A DNA stretch of 22,830 nt, taken from positions 1 through 22,830 of IMG/VR virus record IMGVR_UViG_3300042892_002359; one strand, 5' to 3'. This DNA comes from a virus. Every line of letters starts with the position of its first letter. Position 1 is the stretch's first letter. The translations under genes were made by a program, and so were the position numbers. The notes beneath the pieces are model-generated. The model was not told the origin of the DNA, searched no databases, and worked only from the letters and a program-made list of their open reading frames with translations. Below, in pieces: positions 14,049-22,830 of the stretch.

Positions 14049-17000
14049 TCATATGATTGAAAACACACTTGTTGACGGTATAGTCAGGGTCAATCCTGAC
14101 GGTATCACTAGATTACTAAAAGCCACGCCGTTGGTGTTGGCTGACTGTGTGACATTGCCTAGTAGGCTTTTTGGTGTGGTAAGTATGCCTGCATCTACAA
14201 ATCCCGCAGTGGCCAAATTGCCACCCGTAATGGTGCCTGTGACCGAAACAACGCCAGTGACAAATTCTCCTGTGGTTGCAAACACAGCCACATTTGACGT
14301 TCCACCTATGCCAACTGTGACATTGCCGCCTGAACTGACCACAGTGACATTGGAGGTTCCGTTGTTGATATTGCTGGACGATGTGGAAACTCCAGTCAGT
14401 TGTGATCCGTTACCAAAATAGTAGTTGCCAGAGACATTTCCTGTGACACTTAGACGTGTGGCAATGTTGACATTGCCCGTGCCATTTGGAGTCAACACAA
14501 TATTGGCATTGGCACCAGATGTTTGAATATCTAACTGAGCTGAATCAACAATGGCACCCGACAATATTAGGTTGCCACCTGTGATATTACCAGTGGTAAC
14601 TGTCAGACTTGAGCCAGTAATGCCAGCACCTGTCACCGCGCCTGACACAGATATACTCGAACCTGTCATCACGCCACCCACAACTGATGCACCTGTTACT
14701 ATACCGGTTACTGATGCGGATGAGCCAGTGATTACGCCACCTACTACTGATGCGGCTGTGACTCGTCCAGTTACACTCAAATTGGCGCCAGTGTTGACAT
14801 TACCGGTGCCATTTGGAGTCAACACAATATTGGCATTGGCACCAGATGTTTGAATATCTAACTGAGCTGAATCAACAATGGCACCCGACAATATTAGGTT
14901 GCCACCTGTGATATTACCAGTGGTAACTGTCAGACTTGAGCCGGTAATTGCTCCACCTGTTATAGCGCCAGTGGCTGAAATTAATCCAGCTGTGCGTAAA
15001 TTACCAGCTTGAACGTTTGCAGTAGCACTAAGCGTAGTTCCAGAAATTACGTTTGCGCCTGAAATATTACCGCCAGATCCTGAAGTAATAATATTACCGC
15101 CAGTGATGTTACCAGTGGCACTTACTACCCCGCCTGTGTTGATGTTACCACCTGTGATGTTACCTGATACAGATACCGTAGTACCTGTGTGTGTGGTAGC
15201 ATTGACATTGGCTCCGCCCAAAACATTGCCACCTGTGATGTTACCTGACAATGACAATGCACCTGTAGCAGCATTAAATGTAAATTTTGTGGTTGTTACA
15301 TTGGCAACTTGATTACTGCCGTTAGCACCTACCATGACTGGATACAAAGTTGTAGTAGATGTATTGTCTGTGGCAAGAATGATATTACTAGGTCCTGCAA
15401 TACCTTGTGTGCCTTGAATGCCTTGTGCTCCAGTTGTGCCCTGTGTGCCAGTGGCGCCCTGTGTGCCAGTTGCGCCTTGTGCCCCTGTCGCTCCTTGTGT
15501 ACCAGTTGCCCCTTGAGTACCGGTTGTCCCTTGTGCGCCAGTTACCCCTTGTATGCCTTGAGTGCCTTGAGTACCGGTTGTCCCTTGTGCGCCAGTTACC
15601 CCTTGTATGCCTTGAGTGCCTTGAGCGCCGGTTGCGCCCTGTGTGCCGGTAGCACCTTGAACGCCTTGTGTGCCTTGGGTGCCAGTTGCGCCTTGAGCAC
15701 CTGTAGCACCTTGAGCGCCTGTCACTCCTTGAATACCTTGTGTTCCTTGAGCACCAGTTGTGCCTTGAGCACCTGTCAATCCCTGAATGCCTTGAGTGCC
15801 TTGGGTGCCGGTAGCACCTTGAGCGCCGGTTGTGCCTTGAGCACCTGTAGCACCTTGAGCGCCGGTTGCGCCCTGTGTACCACGATCGCCAGTTCTGGAA
15901 AAATCTGTAGCAAGATCGGCAGCATTGGTAGGTAGAGAACCTGACACATAAGTTACAGTGATCTTGTAATAACCAACGGCTGAAGTTACCGCGGTAACAT
16001 TCCAGACATTTACTGTGGTTCCAGAAGAGGATCCTGAGGTAATATATAGATAGCCTTCGCTGGTAGTATTGGTTGAATCATCCCAGGTGTCATACCAGCC
16101 AGTTTGAGTATTAGATAAGGAATCTGTATTGTCAATAAAGATTTGTGTTACTGAGCCTATGGTAGCATTATTATATCTAATTACACCTGTGCCAGGATCA
16201 CTGTCAGTTATGGTTGTACTAAATGTATAAGGCACACCACCTCTATTGCCAGTTGTTCCTGTAGTACCTTGTGTGCCAGTTGTGCCTTGAGCACCGGTTG
16301 CGCCTTGAGCACCGGTCACTCCTTGAATGCCTTGAGTGCCTTGGGTGCCGGTAGCACCTTGAGCGCCGGTTGTGCCTTGAGCACCTGTAGCACCTTGTGT
16401 GCCAGTTGCGCCTTGGGTACCGGTGGTGCCCTGTGTGCCAGTAGTACCTTGGGTGCCGGTTGTGCCTTGAGCACCTGTAGCACCTTGAGCGCCTGTCACT
16501 CCTTGAATACCCTGTGTGCCTTGAGCGCCGGTTGTGCCTTGAGCACCTGTAGCACCTTGAGCGCCAGTTACTCCTTGAATGCCTTGTACCCCTTGAGCAC
16601 CAGTTGCACCTTGAGCGCCAGTTACTCCTTGAATGCCTTGTATTCCTTGTGAGCCTGTCACTCCTTGAATACCCTGTGTGCCTTGGGTGCCGGTTGTGCC
16701 TTGGGTGCCGGTTGTGCCCTGAGTACCAGTCACACCCTGAATGCCTTGAATGCCTTGGGCGCCGGTTGTGCCTTGAGCACCAGTAACACCTGAAACTAAT
16801 GCTAGAGATATTGCTAAATTATTAGCAAATCCAGTAGTACCTGTACCACCAGATGAGGACAAACTGGCTGGTATTTCAGTAAACGTAGGGTTTTGTGTAA
16901 TTGATGATGTGATGGTCCAGATTTGGTAATTGTCGCTATTGCCCGAGTCTTGAATAATAAAGGTTTCAGTGGTCTGCAAAGTGGCCAAGAAAATGTCAAT

Positions 17001-20000
17001 ATCAACACCTGCTGTGGTCAAGTGGCTTACATTGACCTGTGTGGCTGATGTTTGTGTGGCATTGTTCCAGATCAAGAAACCACTGCCTGGATCTCCCGAT
17101 GTCACACCAGTTTTGGCTTGGTATGCAAAGAAACTGCTAGATGATCCTGTAGTACCTTGAGTTCCTGTAGTGCCTTGAGCACCGGTTACTCCTTGAATGC
17201 CTTGAGCACCAGTTATACCTTGGATACCTTGGGTACCAGTAGTGCCTTGAACGCCTTGAACGCCTTGGGTACCAGTAGTGCCTTGGGTACCAGTAGTGCC
17301 TTGTGTACCAGTTGCGCCCTGTGTGCCGGTTACTCCTTGAATACCCTGTGTGCCTTGAGTGCCGGTCGTGCCTTGAGTGCCGGTTGTGCCTTGAGTGCCG
17401 GTTGTGCCTTGAGCACCTGTCACTCCTTGAATGCCTTGGGTGCCTTGAGTGCCGGTTGTGCCTTGTGTGCCGGTTGTGCCCTGTGTACCTGTAGTGCCCT
17501 GTGTACCTATCTCACCTTGTGTGCCGGTTGTGCCTTGAGCACCGGTGGTGCCCTGTGTGCCAGTAGTACCTTGTGTGCCAGTTGCGCCTTGGGTACCGGT
17601 GGTGCCCTGTGTGCCAGTAGTACCTTGGGTGCCGGTTGTGCCTTGTGCGCCAGTGTCTCCTTGGGTGCCGGTTATACCTTGTATGCCTTGGGTGCCCTGT
17701 GTACCTGTAACTCCTTGAACGCCTTGGGTGCCCTGTGTACCAGTTTCACCTTGTGCGCCAGTGTCTCCTTGGGTGCCGGTTATACCTTGTATGCCTTGGG
17801 TGCCCTGTGTACCTGTAACTCCTTGAACGCCTTGGGTGCCCTGTGTGCCGGTTGTGCCCTGTGTACCTATCTCACCTTGGGTACCTTGGGTGCCGGTTAT
17901 ACCTTGAACTCCTTGTGCTCCAGTTATGCCCTGGGCACCTGTCACTCCTTGAATGCCTTGGGTACCTTGAGTGCCGGTTGTGCCCTGTGTGCCAGTTGCA
18001 CCTTGTGTGCCGGTTGTGCCCTGTGTGCCGGTTGTGCCCTGTGTACCAACACCTCCTTGCACTCCTTGCACTCCTTGAGCGCCTGTCTCACCTTGAGCTC
18101 CTGTCACTCCTTGAATGCCTTGAACGCCTTGAACGCCTTGTGTTCCAGTGTTACCTTGAATACCTTGTACTCCTTGAGCACCTGTCTCACCTTGAACGCC
18201 TTGAATGCCTTGTGCACCTGTAGTACCCTGTGTACCTGTCTCGCCTTGCGTACCTGTCTCACCTTGAATGCCTTGGGTGCCCTGTGTACCTGTAGTGCCC
18301 TGAGCACCAGTCACTCCTTGAACGCCTTGAGTACCAGTAGTACCTTGAGCACCAGTAGTGCCTTGAGTGCCGGTTGTGCCCTGTGTACCAGTTTCACCTT
18401 GGGTGCCAGTTTCACCTTGGGTGCCGGTTATGCCTTGAACGCCTTGAGTACCAGTAGTACCTTGAGCACCAGTAGTACCTTGAGTGCCGGTTGTGCCCTG
18501 TGTACCAGTTTCACCTTGGGTGCCAGTTTCACCTTGGGTGCCGGTTATGCCTTGAACGCCTTGAGTACCAGTAGTACCTTGGGTGCCGGTTATACCTTGA
18601 ACGCCTTGAACGCCTTGTATGCCTTGAGCACCAGTAGTACCTTGAGCACCAGTGATGCCTTGAACACCAGTGATGCCTTGTATGCCTTGAGCACCAGTAG
18701 TACCTTGAGCACCTAGCGTTCCGCCTAAATTCACAGTCCAACTTGAGTAAGTACCTGATCCTGTCACAGTCACAACATTAACCACTAATGCTCCTGTGCC
18801 TGTATTGTACGAAGTCACAGTACCTTCCATTACGTTGGAGGCATCAAAGGCAATAATTGCTGTTTGTCCGGGAGTATAGTTTAATCCTGTGCCAATTGTG
18901 AGTGTTTTTACTGCAACACTTATTGTCAAACTAGTGGCACTGGTTGTTTCGTATCTATCGCCTAACCCTTGTACACCTTGAGTGCCTTGTGTACCCTGGA
19001 CACCTTGAACGCCTTGTGTGCCTTGAGCACCAGTTGTGCCTTGTACGCCTTGTATGCCTTGAGCACCTTGAGCACCAGTTTCGCCCTGAACACCTTGTGT
19101 GCCTTGAACACCTTGTGTACCTGTTTCACCTTGAACTCCTTGTACACCTTGAGCACCAGTTTCGCCCTGAACACCTTGTGTGCCTTGAACACCTTGTGTA
19201 CCTGTTTCACCTTGAACTCCTTGTACACCTTGAACGCCAGTTATACCTTGTGTACCTTGAGTGCCAGTTATACCTTGTGTGCCTTGAACACCTTGTGTAC
19301 CTGTCTCACCTTGAACGCCTTGAACGCCTTGTGTGCCTTGAGCACCTGTTGTGCCCTGAACGCCTTGTATGCCTTGAGATCCAGTAGCACCTTGGGTGCC
19401 AGTGACTCCCTGAATACCCTGAACGCCTTGAACACCAGTGATGCCCTGTATACCTTGAGTGCCGGTTGTGCCCTGTGTACCAGTTATGCCTTGGACTCCT
19501 TGGGTACCAGTTGTGCCTTGGGTACCAGTTGTGCCTTGAGCACCTGTTATGCCCTGAACACCTTGAGCCCCTGTTACCCCTTGAATGCCTTGAACGCCTT
19601 GTGTGCCTTGAGCACCTGTTACCCCTGAAACCAAGGCCAATGACACAGCCAAATTATTGGCAAAACCAGTAGAGCCTGTGCCGCCAGATGTGGACAAACT
19701 GGCTGGAATTTGAGTAAATGTCGACCCAAGAGTGATTGGGGCGGTGATGGTCCAGGTTTGATAATTGTCACTATTGCCCGAGTCTTGAATAATAAATGAT
19801 TCAGTAGTCTGCAAAGTGGCCAAGAAAATATCAATGTCCACTCCTGCTGTGGTCAAGTGACTGACATTGATCTGTGTGGCTGATGTTTGTGTGGCATTGT
19901 TCCAGATCAAGAAACCACTACCTGGATCGCCTGATGTCACACCAGTTTTGGCTTGATATGCAAAGAAACTGCTAGATGATCCTGTAGTACCTTGGGTGCC

Positions 20001-21665
20001 TGTGGTGCCTTGAACGCCCTGCACCCCTTGAGCTCCTGTAACTCCTTGAATTCCTTGAATGCCTTGAACGCCTTGAATGCCTTGAACGCCTTGAGCACCT
20101 GTTGTACCTTGAACGCCTTGAGTTCCTGTGGTTCCTTGCGTACCTGTCACTCCTTGAATGCCTTGGGTTCCTGTGGTTCCTTGCGTACCTGTCTCACCTT
20201 GAACGCCTTGGGTGCCTTGTGTACCTGTAGTGCCCTGAGCACCAGTCACTCCTTGAACGCCTTGTGTTCCTTGAACTCCTTGAATTCCAGTAGTACCTTG
20301 GGTGCCCGTAGTACCCTGTGTGCCTGTCACTCCTTGAATGCCTTGAGTGCCTTGAGTACCGGTGGTACCTTGTGTGCCAGTTGCGCCTTGAGCTCCAGTT
20401 ATGCCTTGGGCACCTGTCACTCCTTGGACGCCTTGAGCTCCTGTCACTCCTTGAATGCCTTGTAAACCTTGAATGCCTTGTGTTCCAGTTATTCCTTGAA
20501 CGCCTTGAATGCCTTGAATGCCTTGTGTTCCAGTTATCCCTTGAATGCCTTGAGTACCTGTCTCACCTTGGATGCCGGTGGTACCTTGAACGCCTTGCGT
20601 ACCTGTTTCACCTTGAACTCCTTGTACACCTTGAACTCCTTGAGCACCAGTGTCGCCTTGAATGCCAGTAGTACCTTGAATGCCTTGGGCGCCTTGAGCA
20701 CCTGTTGTGCCTTGTGTTCCGGTGTTGCCTTGTGTTCCTGTCTCACCCTGAATGCCTTGAGCACCAGAACTGAGCGAATTGAAAGTGATTGTGTTTGTGA
20801 CTGTGTTGGCAGTCATAACAATGTTTGCGCCAGGGACAAAGGTTAGAGTCGATGACGTGTTGGCACTCAAATTGGCCGTATTTGCAACCACATTTAAAAA
20901 TGCATTGGTGGTGGCTACCCCAGTCAGTAGTGAACCGTTTCCTTGAAAAAATGCACCAGTTATGTTGCCTGTGGCAGAAACGCTGGACGCTGTGATATTT
21001 CCACCCAGGGTAGATGATCCAGTTCCAGAAAATACTGTTTGCCCACCAACTGAATTGGTAATTGTCAGCGCAGAGGCGTTGGCACTGATTGTACTATTGC
21101 CCAAATTGATGGTGCTGCCACTGAGATATAAATCATTGAATCGTTGTGTAGCAGTGCCAAGATTATAAGCATTGTTTGCAGACGGAACAATATTGGCAGC
21201 TACTGTTACATTTGAAGAATTAAAAACAGCCACATTGGCAGTTCCATTTACACTAACTGTTACAGGAGCATTTGAATCTGCTATCCGCACATTGCTGTTG
21301 GCATTGAGAATTTGACTGCCAGCACTGACTGTGATTCCTGTCAGTGCTGAACCATTGCCTTGATAATAGGCCGCATGCACTGTGTCGTATCTGTAGTCAG
21401 GATTTCCCAGATCAAACACTGCATCTGTGGAAGGACGCACACTACTGTTGGTCACAACATTACCAATTCCGTTGCCCTGCAGAATTAAATTGCCGTTGGT
21501 ACCGTTGATTGAGATGGTGTTGTTGGCTATCGCAACATTGCTGCCAACAGGACCTGCTGTGTAAACTTCTGTGAAATTGTCATTTACCGCAGTAAAGGCT
21601 TCACGCAGGCCCTCACCGGTGCCATCATTGGCAGTGGTGCCCACATCGATTATCTGTTGTGTCAT
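14049..21665 (-). CDS. Giant collagen-like tail fiber protein (2538 aa)
   Basis: The N-terminal ~300 residues begin [20 protein letters not shown] (then [10 protein letters not shown]), an opening I recall from phage fiber proteins, followed by beta-rich repeats with [12 protein letters not shown] and [12 protein letters not shown]. Five collagen-like Gly-X-Y stretches follow, at about residues 301-562, 681-899, 986-1507, 1626-1806 and 1929-2090 (some 450 triplets). They are interrupted by four globular inserts: A1 (563-680), B (900-985), A2 (1508-1625) and C (1807-1928). The C-terminal ~450 residues are repeats of the [10 protein letters not shown] type. The triplets contain no Pro, Lys or Arg, and Y is almost always Gln or Thr. 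This should be a trimeric fiber hundreds of nanometres long if fully helical. A one-mismatch late box and AGAGGA precede ATG 21665. There is no frameshift across 7.6 kb. Confidence 0.9.
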   Translation of the reverse strand: MTQQIIDVGTTANDGTGEGLREAFTAVNDNFTEVYTAGPVGSNVAIANNTISINGTNGNLILQGNGIGNVVTNSSVRPSTDAVFDLGNPDYRYDTVHAAYYQGNGSALTGITVSAGSQILNANSNVRIADSNAPVTVSVNGTANVAVFNSSNVTVAANIVPSANNAYNLGTATQRFNDLYLSGSTINLGNSTISANASALTITNSVGGQTVFSGTGSSTLGGNITASSVSATGNITGAFFQGNGSLLTGVATTNAFLNVVANTANLSANTSSTLTFVPGANIVMTANTVTNTITFNSLSSGAQGIQGETGTQGNTGTQGTTGAQGAQGIQGTTGIQGDTGAQGVQGVQGVQGETGTQGVQGTTGIQGETGTQGIQGITGTQGIQGIQGVQGITGTQGIQGLQGIQGVTGAQGVQGVTGAQGITGAQGATGTQGTTGTQGTQGIQGVTGTQGTTGTQGTTGIQGVQGTQGVQGVTGAQGTTGTQGTQGVQGETGTQGTTGTQGIQGVTGTQGTTGTQGVQGTTGAQGVQGIQGVQGIQGIQGVTGAQGVQGVQGTTGTQGTTGSSSSFFAYQAKTGVTSGDPGSGFLIWNNATQTSATQINVSHLTTAGVDIDIFLATLQTTESFIIQDSGNSDNYQTWTITAPITLGSTFTQIPASLSTSGGTGSTGFANNLAVSLALVSGVTGAQGTQGVQGIQGVTGAQGVQGITGAQGTTGTQGTTGTQGVQGITGTQGTTGTQGIQGITGVQGVQGIQGVTGTQGATGSQGIQGVQGTTGAQGTQGVQGVQGETGTQGVQGTQGITGTQGTQGITGVQGVQGVQGETGTQGVQGTQGVQGETGAQGVQGVQGETGTQGVQGTQGVQGETGAQGAQGIQGVQGTTGAQGTQGVQGVQGTQGTQGVQGLGDRYETTSATSLTISVAVKTLTIGTGLNYTPGQTAIIAFDASNVMEGTVTSYNTGTGALVVNVVTVTGSGTYSSWTVNLGGTLGAQGTTGAQGIQGITGVQGITGAQGTTGAQGIQGVQGVQGITGTQGTTGTQGVQGITGTQGETGTQGETGTQGTTGTQGTTGAQGTTGTQGVQGITGTQGETGTQGETGTQGTTGTQGTTGAQGTTGTQGVQGVTGAQGTTGTQGTQGIQGETGTQGETGTQGTTGAQGIQGVQGETGAQGVQGIQGNTGTQGVQGVQGIQGVTGAQGETGAQGVQGVQGGVGTQGTTGTQGTTGTQGATGTQGTTGTQGTQGIQGVTGAQGITGAQGVQGITGTQGTQGEIGTQGTTGTQGTQGVQGVTGTQGTQGIQGITGTQGDTGAQGETGTQGTQGVQGVTGTQGTQGIQGITGTQGDTGAQGTTGTQGTTGTQGTTGTQGATGTQGTTGTQGTTGAQGTTGTQGEIGTQGTTGTQGTTGTQGTTGTQGTQGIQGVTGAQGTTGTQGTTGTQGTTGTQGTQGIQGVTGTQGATGTQGTTGTQGTTGTQGVQGVQGTTGTQGIQGITGAQGIQGVTGAQGTTGTQGTTGSSSSFFAYQAKTGVTSGDPGSGFLIWNNATQTSATQVNVSHLTTAGVDIDIFLATLQTTETFIIQDSGNSDNYQIWTITSSITQNPTFTEIPASLSSSGGTGTTGFANNLAISLALVSGVTGAQGTTGAQGIQGIQGVTGTQGTTGTQGTTGTQGTQGIQGVTGSQGIQGIQGVTGAQGATGAQGVQGIQGVTGAQGATGAQGTTGAQGTQGIQGVTGAQGATGAQGTTGTQGTTGTQGTTGTQGATGTQGATGAQGTTGAQGATGTQGTQGIQGVTGAQGATGAQGTTGTQGTTGTTGNRGGVPYTFSTTITDSDPGTGVIRYNNATIGSVTQIFIDNTDSLSNTQTGWYDTWDDSTNTTSEGYLYITSGSSSGTTVNVWNVTAVTSAVGYYKITVTYVSGSLPTNAADLATDFSRTGDRGTQGATGAQGATGAQGTTGAQGATGTQGTQGIQGLTGAQGTTGAQGTQGIQGVTGAQGATGAQGATGTQGTQGVQGATGTQGATGAQGTQGIQGVTGAQGTTGTQGTQGIQGVTGAQGTTGTQGATGTQGATGAQGATGTQGATGTQGTTGAQGIQGTQGIAGPSNIILATDNTSTTTLYPVMVGANGSNQVANVTTTKFTFNAATGALSLSGNITGGNVLGGANVNATTHTGTTVSVSGNITGGNINTGGVVSATGNITGGNIITSGSGGNISGANVISGTTLSATANVQAGNLRTAGLISATGAITGGAITGSSLTVTTGNITGGNLILSGAIVDSAQLDIQTSGANANIVLTPNGTGNVNTGANLSVTGRVTAASVVGGVITGSSASVTGIVTGASVVGGVMTGSSISVSGAVTGAGITGSSLTVTTGNITGGNLILSGAIVDSAQLDIQTSGANANIVLTPNGTGNVNIATRLSVTGNVSGNYYFGNGSQLTGVSTSSSNINNGTSNVTVVSSGGNVTVGIGGTSNVAVFATTGEFVTGVVSVTGTITGGNLATAGFVDAGILTTPKSLLGNVTQSANTNGVAFSNLVIPSGLTLTIPSTSVFSII
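14481..14615 (-). repeat. 135-bp perfect direct repeat, copy 1 (fiber C-terminal region)
   Basis: Identical base for base to 14808-14942. It encodes the [20 protein letters not shown]...[14 protein letters not shown] segment of the fiber. The distance between copies is 327 bp, a multiple of three, so the frame is kept. Confidence 0.9.
14808..14942 (-). repeat. 135-bp perfect direct repeat, copy 2 (fiber C-terminal region)
   Basis: Second copy of the segment at 14481-14615, with no difference seen. Complete identity, including synonymous sites, suggests a recent duplication or gene conversion. Confidence 0.9.
15511..15618 (-). repeat. 54-bp tandem repeat in collagen region
   Basis: Two adjacent identical 54-bp units (15511-15564 and 15565-15618), equal to six Gly-X-Y triplets each. 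Confidence 0.8.
16791..17144 (-). repeat. Globular insert A2 (duplicate of A1) within the fiber
   Basis: Encodes a 118-residue non-collagen domain starting [20 protein letters not shown]. It differs from insert A1 at 19626-19979 at about twelve residues, and the DNA is also closely similar. It carries an SDPG/GDPG...NNAT...TQI pattern related to insert C, a domain type I recall from other phage collagen fibers. Confidence 0.85.
17641..17856 (-). repeat. 108-bp tandem repeat in collagen region
   Basis: Two adjacent 108-bp units (from 17641 and 17749), twelve triplets each. They are identical over about the first 98 bp and then diverge. They encode the segment with the GDTGAQG triplets. Confidence 0.75.
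18316..18549 (-). repeat. 117-bp tandem repeat in collagen region
   Basis: Two adjacent 117-bp units (18316-18432 and 18433-18549), thirteen triplets each, differing at one base that I can see. The beginning of a third copy follows from 18550 for about 30 bp. Confidence 0.82.
19066..19227 (-). repeat. 81-bp perfect tandem repeat in collagen region
   Basis: Two adjacent identical 81-bp units (19066-19146 and 19147-19227), nine triplets each. Confidence 0.85.
19626..19979 (-). repeat. Globular insert A1 within the fiber
   Basis: The partner copy of insert A2, 118 residues, ending [20 protein letters not shown] where the collagen triplets resume. Both copies begin after GTTG and end before GVTGAQG, so the duplicated block includes its collagen junctions. 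Confidence 0.85.
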
Positions 21666-21688
21666 AGGTAAGCCATGTCCTCTCAGAG

Positions 21689-21696
21689 TATTTAGC
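21689..21696 (-). promoter_or_regulatory. Possible late promoter box for the giant fiber
   Basis: The minus-strand GCTAAATA, followed by CTC, is one base from NATAAATA and shares the ATACTC tail with the box at 14028-14035. AGAGGA (21683-21678) follows, then the fiber ATG at 21665. Confidence 0.45.
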
Positions 21697-21720
21697 TTGA
21701 TAACACATTTGAGCTTTTGG

Positions 21721-22305
21721 CTAAATTTCTTTGGACTCCAAACGCCGTTGAAAGGTCACAATGTCCACATGTGCCAGGTTAGGCACCGCCTGCAGATCAC
21801 GTATTTCAGCAGTGGTTTCTCCAGTCACTCGGAAAAAACTTGTTTTGGAAAAATCCTTGGCAATTTGTTTGATTTGCCGAGTCCAGTTGCCAGTAAATGT
21901 AGGATTGGCCGAACTTTTTTTGTAGAATTCTGTGTCAGCATAACAGTTGTTGAATCTGCCTGTGCGATTCGGGCCCATGTCAAACCCTATCAAATACACA
22001 GCTCTTGCCCCGTCCAGTGCAGCTTGTGCCACTGCCACTGGTCCGGAACTGTATCCAAAATACTGCTGAGTAATACGCAAGGCACCTGCATCTGGCAAAG
22101 GTTTACGAGTATAATGGATATGGCTTCGGCTGTAGCCTTCGTGTTGAATACGTTCGCTTATGGGTGCATCTGTGCTGATCAGCACGTCAGGTTCAAACTC
22201 TCGATAGATAGCGTTACAGCCATACACACGCCCAAGCGTTTTTAGCAAGTTCAAATCAATTTGTCTACGGCTTATGCCGTTACCCAATACAAATGCCGCG
22301 GTCAT
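21721..22305 (-). CDS. DUF115/MAF-like putative sugar-modification protein (194 aa)
   Basis: The N-terminus [20 protein letters not shown], then [20 protein letters not shown], resembles the nucleotide-binding opening of DUF115 / motility-accessory-factor proteins and related small glycosyltransferase-like enzymes (GNGPS..D...N..Y..F.PD....D pattern, recalled). The middle segment [20 protein letters not shown], followed by IGFDM, is a typical Rossmann-type helix and strand, as in the sialyltransferase-like and DUF115 folds. The full length is close to that of the minimal domain. ATG 22305 has GGGAGG seven bases upstream, but that sequence forms the 3' arm of a hairpin. The gene lies between a virion-type protein and the giant fiber, so modification of a virion or host glycan is possible. 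The assignment is tentative. Confidence 0.6.
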   Translation of the reverse strand: MTAAFVLGNGISRRQIDLNLLKTLGRVYGCNAIYREFEPDVLISTDAPISERIQHEGYSRSHIHYTRKPLPDAGALRITQQYFGYSSGPVAVAQAALDGARAVYLIGFDMGPNRTGRFNNCYADTEFYKKSSANPTFTGNWTRQIKQIAKDFSKTSFFRVTGETTAEIRDLQAVPNLAHVDIVTFQRRLESKEI

Positions 22306-22338
22306 AAAAAATCCTCCCAGTATGTAGCTGAGAGGATT
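22306..22338 (-). terminator. Hairpin with U-tract that also holds the next gene's ribosome-binding site
   Basis: On the minus strand, AATCCTCTC (22338-22330) pairs with GGGAGGATT (22318-22310) over nine pairs (one G-U), with an 11-base loop, followed by a T run to 22306. It begins 15 bases after the stop of the upstream gene and looks like a rho-independent terminator. The 3' arm GGGAGG is at ideal spacing from the ATG at 22305. Confidence 0.7.
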
Positions 22339-22353
22339 GATGGGGGTGACAAA

Positions 22354-22830
22354 TTAGGAAGTGACGTTGTCCACAATGGCCAGATCCAACAGATTTTGTT
22401 GGCCTGCGGCCACAGTGCCTGTGTTGGCTGCACCTGTGGTTCCTGACTTGATCACTGTGCCTTCGTCTGTGAAGAAGTTGGTGGCATAGCGTTTGTCCGC
22501 AACAACAGAAGTGTCAGCATAGGTTGAACCGCCGGTCCAGTCCAGCAAGAACTTGTTGGTGAGTTTGCTGATTGTGGTAGCAGTTGAATCGCCTGTGGTA
22601 AAAGTAATTGCCATTAGTCCTGCGGCAGGAGTTGCATCGTCAGCCAACACACACACTCCCACACTATTGGCTGTGCCCGATCCTGCACCGCCCACTGAGG
22701 TGGCTGTGAATATGGTGCCTACGCCAAAGTTACTGGGAGCCCCTGCGGCTGTCCAATTGGTGGTTCCTACAGAAGTGATTTGATAGGCTTGACCCACCAC
22801 AAAACTTCCATCGTTGACACCGGTGACATC
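22354..22830 (-). CDS. C-terminal part of a virion-type beta-rich protein (5'-truncated by window edge)
   Basis: The frame is open to the right edge: DVTGVNDGSFVVGQAYQITS precedes the first internal GTG at 22800, so the true start is outside the window. The segment GQAYQITSVGTTNWTAAGAP, with GTIFTATSVGGAGSGTA, is a short beta motif I recall being repeated in phage structural proteins. The rest (TFTTGDSTATTISKLTNKFL, WTGGSTYADTSVVADKRYAT) is Thr/Gly/Ala-rich and lacks Cys, except in one VCVLAD stretch. It resembles a head decoration or tail-surface protein rather than an enzyme. At least 158 residues are visible. It ends with TAA at 22354-22356, and the terminator-like hairpin follows. Confidence 0.7.
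   Translation of the reverse strand, partial: DVTGVNDGSFVVGQAYQITSVGTTNWTAAGAPSNFGVGTIFTATSVGGAGSGTANSVGVCVLADDATPAAGLMAITFTTGDSTATTISKLTNKFLLDWTGGSTYADTSVVADKRYATNFFTDEGTVIKSGTTGAANTGTVAAGQQNLLDLAIVDNVTS

Larger units (their letters stand above)
15404..20765 (-). repeat. Collagen-like Gly-X-Y coding region with 9-bp periodicity
   Basis: The minus strand repeats a 9-bp triplet-coding unit. CAAGG recurs at multiples of 9 bp because most Y residues are Gln (CAA/CAG) followed by Gly. The stretch is broken by the globular inserts at 15882-16247, 16791-17144, 18712-18966 and 19626-19979. The low complexity produces long spurious open frames on the plus strand. Confidence 0.92.

Noticed and set aside
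17157-18716. 519-codon open frame on the plus strand rich in Ser, Leu, Cys and Ala
   Set aside because: It is the complement of the collagen triplet repeats. The 9-bp periodicity keeps the opposite strand free of stops, and there is no ribosome-binding site or recognisable protein. The same applies to the plus-strand frames at 15309-15935, 16269-16652, 18969-19628 and 19992-20465.
15404-20765. Short regularly spaced repeats suggesting a CRISPR array
   Set aside because: The period is 9 bp and in frame with a long coding sequence. There are no 20-40 bp spacers of unique sequence.
8849-20765. The nearby 2OG-Fe(II) oxygenase as prolyl or lysyl hydroxylase of the collagen-like fiber
   Set aside because: The Gly-X-Y stretches contain no proline or lysine, so the classical collagen hydroxylation reaction has no target there. 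Another substrate remains possible.

Overview
This window looks like part of a large contractile-tailed (myovirus) phage genome related to the T4 supergroup. Three neck/tail-completion proteins can be recognised from remembered T4 sequences (gp13, gp14 and gp15 equivalents). There is also a very long collagen-like fiber gene, and several genes are preceded by boxes of the T4-like late-promoter type (ATAAATACT). The accessory genes (amidinotransferase, GT10-like proteins, 2OG-Fe(II) oxygenase, FkbM methyltransferase, radical SAM, Nudix) are of the kind seen in aquatic T4-like phages, but the host cannot be named from this sequence. No database search was possible. Family names rest on motifs and recalled sequences.

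Layout. (1) 1-3600, minus strand: four closely packed genes, comprising a GT10-like protein, an amidinotransferase, a second GT10-like protein and an unidentified partial gene running off the left edge. They lie downstream of a near-consensus host-type promoter (-35 TTGACA, 17-bp spacer, extended -10 TGTTACAAT) at 3625-3653. (2) 3661-5575, minus strand: an unidentified 375-aa protein followed by the gp13-like neck protein, with another host-type promoter at 5603-5631. (3) 5653-8852, plus strand: gp14-like, gp15-like and a Nudix hydrolase overlapping the end of gp15. (4) 8849-12681, minus strand: a three-domain protein (beta-propeller, FkbM methyltransferase, radical SAM/SPASM) translationally coupled through ATGA to a TPR plus 2OG-Fe(II) oxygenase-like protein. 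(5) 12768-21665, minus strand: the 2538-aa collagen-like fiber, a small Peptidase_G2-like protein with its own late promoter, and a LamG/ConA-lectin-like protein. (6) 21721-22830, minus strand: a DUF115-like small protein and the C-terminal part of a virion-type protein running off the right edge, separated by a hairpin that appears to be both a terminator and the ribosome-binding site of the next gene.

Taken together, the window alternates virion genes (neck, tail completion, fiber, lectin) with a large set of carbohydrate- or small-molecule-modifying enzymes. A reasonable inference is that the phage modifies surface glycans, either its own or the host's, but no substrate is visible in the sequence. 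Gaps between genes are all under 100 bp. No tRNA, rRNA, CRISPR array, IS element or attachment site was seen.
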